Positions 63,327 to 64,000 of a stretch of 64,000 bases of DNA are shown here, in pieces. This DNA comes from Shewanella abyssi (lineage in GTDB: Bacteria > Pseudomonadota > Gammaproteobacteria > Enterobacterales > Shewanellaceae), in NCBI RefSeq assembly GCF_023284025.1, contig NZ_JAKIKR010000016.1:25823-89822 (forward strand), given 5' to 3'. Every line of letters begins with the position of its first letter. The first letter of the stretch is position 1. Made by a program: the position numbers and the translations under genes. Below the pieces are notes generated by a model. The model had not been told where the DNA came from and did not search any database. It saw only the letters and a program-made list of their open reading frames with translations.

Positions 63327-63362
63327 TTCTGGAACGCGTGGTAATAGTAATCATTCTCATTT
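63327..63362. promoter_or_regulatory. Fur-box-like block, copy 2
   Basis: GTTCTGGAACGCGTGG then TAATAGTAATCATTCTCATTT, a diverged repeat of 63107-63142. As with copy 1, no regulated gene is evident; the block is upstream of nothing obvious on the minus strand. Confidence 0.4.
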
Positions 63363-63423
63363 GTATTTGCAAGTTTTATTATCAATTTAATGTCAGTTGC
63401 ATCTAGACCAAGTGCATTAGGTA

Positions 63424-63882
63424 TTAGACCTGTTTTTGCAGGTGGAGTTTGTTTTGGCTTAAGTGCTGATTATCAGCGGTCATCGCAGTGATCTGATATT
63501 GATTGTTGATTAACATTTTCAACATAGCAGGAAAGCAATTACGGGTCTTAACTTCGATACGGCTATAGCCTTGCTCGCGAGCCCAGCGCTCTTGATACTC
63601 AAGTAAGCTCTTGGCTAGACCTAAACCTCGGTAATCCGGTGCTACTCCACCAAGCCAGCTGTAAAATACATTCTCTGCAGTTTGATAGCCCAATTTAAAA
63701 CCAGCGACTTCACCTTCTATCTTTGCGATAAGCAAAAGAGACGGTGTTGCTAGCAAGCGGTTACTGATTTCTTGGCTAGAATACGGCTGGTCAAATTCCG
63801 GGATGGCATCATAAGCGCTGCTCAGTAATGCTAAAGCTTCAGCTGTGAACTCAGTAACTGCTTCTATTTCAATCGTGTACAT
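63424..63882 (-). CDS. GNAT-family N-acetyltransferase
   Basis: 152 aa. GNAT fold with IAKIEGEVAGFKLGYQ (beta 3-4), GGVAPDYRGLGLAKSLLEYQERWAREQGYSRIEVKT (motif A, acetyl-CoA loop R/Q-x2-G-x-G/A) and FPAMLKMLINNQYQITAMT. Substrate unknown. The ATG at 63882 is preceded by a pyrimidine-rich leader. The tandem hairpins downstream would end its transcript. 63883-64000: nothing recognised but a presumed promoter. Confidence 0.88.
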   Translation of the reverse strand: MYTIEIEAVTEFTAEALALLSSAYDAIPEFDQPYSSQEISNRLLATPSLLLIAKIEGEVAGFKLGYQTAENVFYSWLGGVAPDYRGLGLAKSLLEYQERWAREQGYSRIEVKTRNCFPAMLKMLINNQYQITAMTADNQHLSQNKLHLQKQV

Positions 63883-64000
63883 TTTCTACTCTCATTAATT
63901 TAGCCTGTTCACCTAGAATGCTCTCAATAAAATGAGCTAAAGGTGAACGAATCGGCTAAATTATAACAGGTCTGTCCAGTTGCTGTTAAGCCCTGGGAGC

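Noticed and set aside
62890..63385. Minus-strand ORFs with similar NDNDYYLHAFQNS and NENDYYYHAFQNS stretches
   Set aside because: The similarity reflects the duplicated Fur-box-like DNA block, and the reading frames run through the MITE-like and hairpin repeats. A degraded gene cannot be fully excluded.

Overview
The window looks like a chromosomal segment of a marine Shewanella (Gammaproteobacteria). The basis is the gene content and its order: ubiC next to a FliL-like gene, two consecutive fdhX-fdhA-fdhB-fdhC formate dehydrogenase operons behind a DUF3305/DUF3306/ferredoxin/TorD-like accessory operon, a HemN-like radical SAM gene after them, moaA-moaBCDE-modABC, coaD and mutM, and a second moaA with mobB-moeA, mobA and tupABC. 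No database search was run, so the genus is inference.

Layout. 1-5.3 kb: 3' part of an M6 metalloprotease with PKD domains and a GlyGly-CTERM-like tail, ubiC, a FliL-like secreted protein, rlmF and an NTF2-like protein. 5.3-21.2 kb: formate dehydrogenase region, with an HTH/PBP regulator and fdhD on the minus strand, then an accessory operon and two tandem fdhXABC operons on the plus strand. A good sigma-54 promoter (7291-7306) and an FNR-like site lie in front of the accessory operon. 21.4-31.2 kb: HemN-like radical SAM enzyme, small coiled-coil protein, PfkB kinase, diguanylate cyclase, MOSC protein, DUF4870 protein, chemoreceptor and ETF-ubiquinone oxidoreductase. 31.4-37.1 kb: candidate Moco riboswitch, moaA-moaB-moaC-moaD-moaE and modABC. 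37.1-44.8 kb: a small ORF that seems to start with CTG, a two-component system with a secreted partner, an RluA-type pseudouridine synthase, coaD, a Wzi-like outer-membrane protein, a TVP38-family protein and mutM.

44.8-52.5 kb is an accessory island. It holds at least three near-complete copies of a composite A-linker-B repeat of roughly 0.36-0.43 kb plus truncated copies, a frameshifted and 3'-truncated Tn5/IS50-like (IS4 family) transposase with one recognisable terminal repeat, an Xre-type regulator with membrane segments, a displaced homologous copy of that regulator's 3' end, a DUF2057 protein, and a minus-strand pair: a 51-aa peptide with a textbook double-glycine leader, then a terminator hairpin, then a 169-aa multi-spanning membrane protein. 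This pair is the best candidate for an undescribed system (bacteriocin or signal peptide with its immunity or partner protein).

52.8-62.4 kb returns to molybdenum/tungsten metabolism: moaA2, a mobB-moeA fusion, mobA and tupCBA on the minus strand, and a divergent NtrC-type two-component pair whose regulator has the GAFTGA motif needed to activate sigma-54 promoters such as the one in front of the fdh accessory genes. 62.4-64 kb: tandem hairpin repeats of about 110 bp, a MITE-like element, two diverged copies of a Fur-box-like block, and a GNAT acetyltransferase.

Together, much of the window makes and supplies the pyranopterin cofactor and its metal (Mo through ModABC, W probably through TupABC) and uses it in two periplasmic Cys-type formate dehydrogenases that pass electrons through FeS and cytochrome b subunits to the quinone pool.
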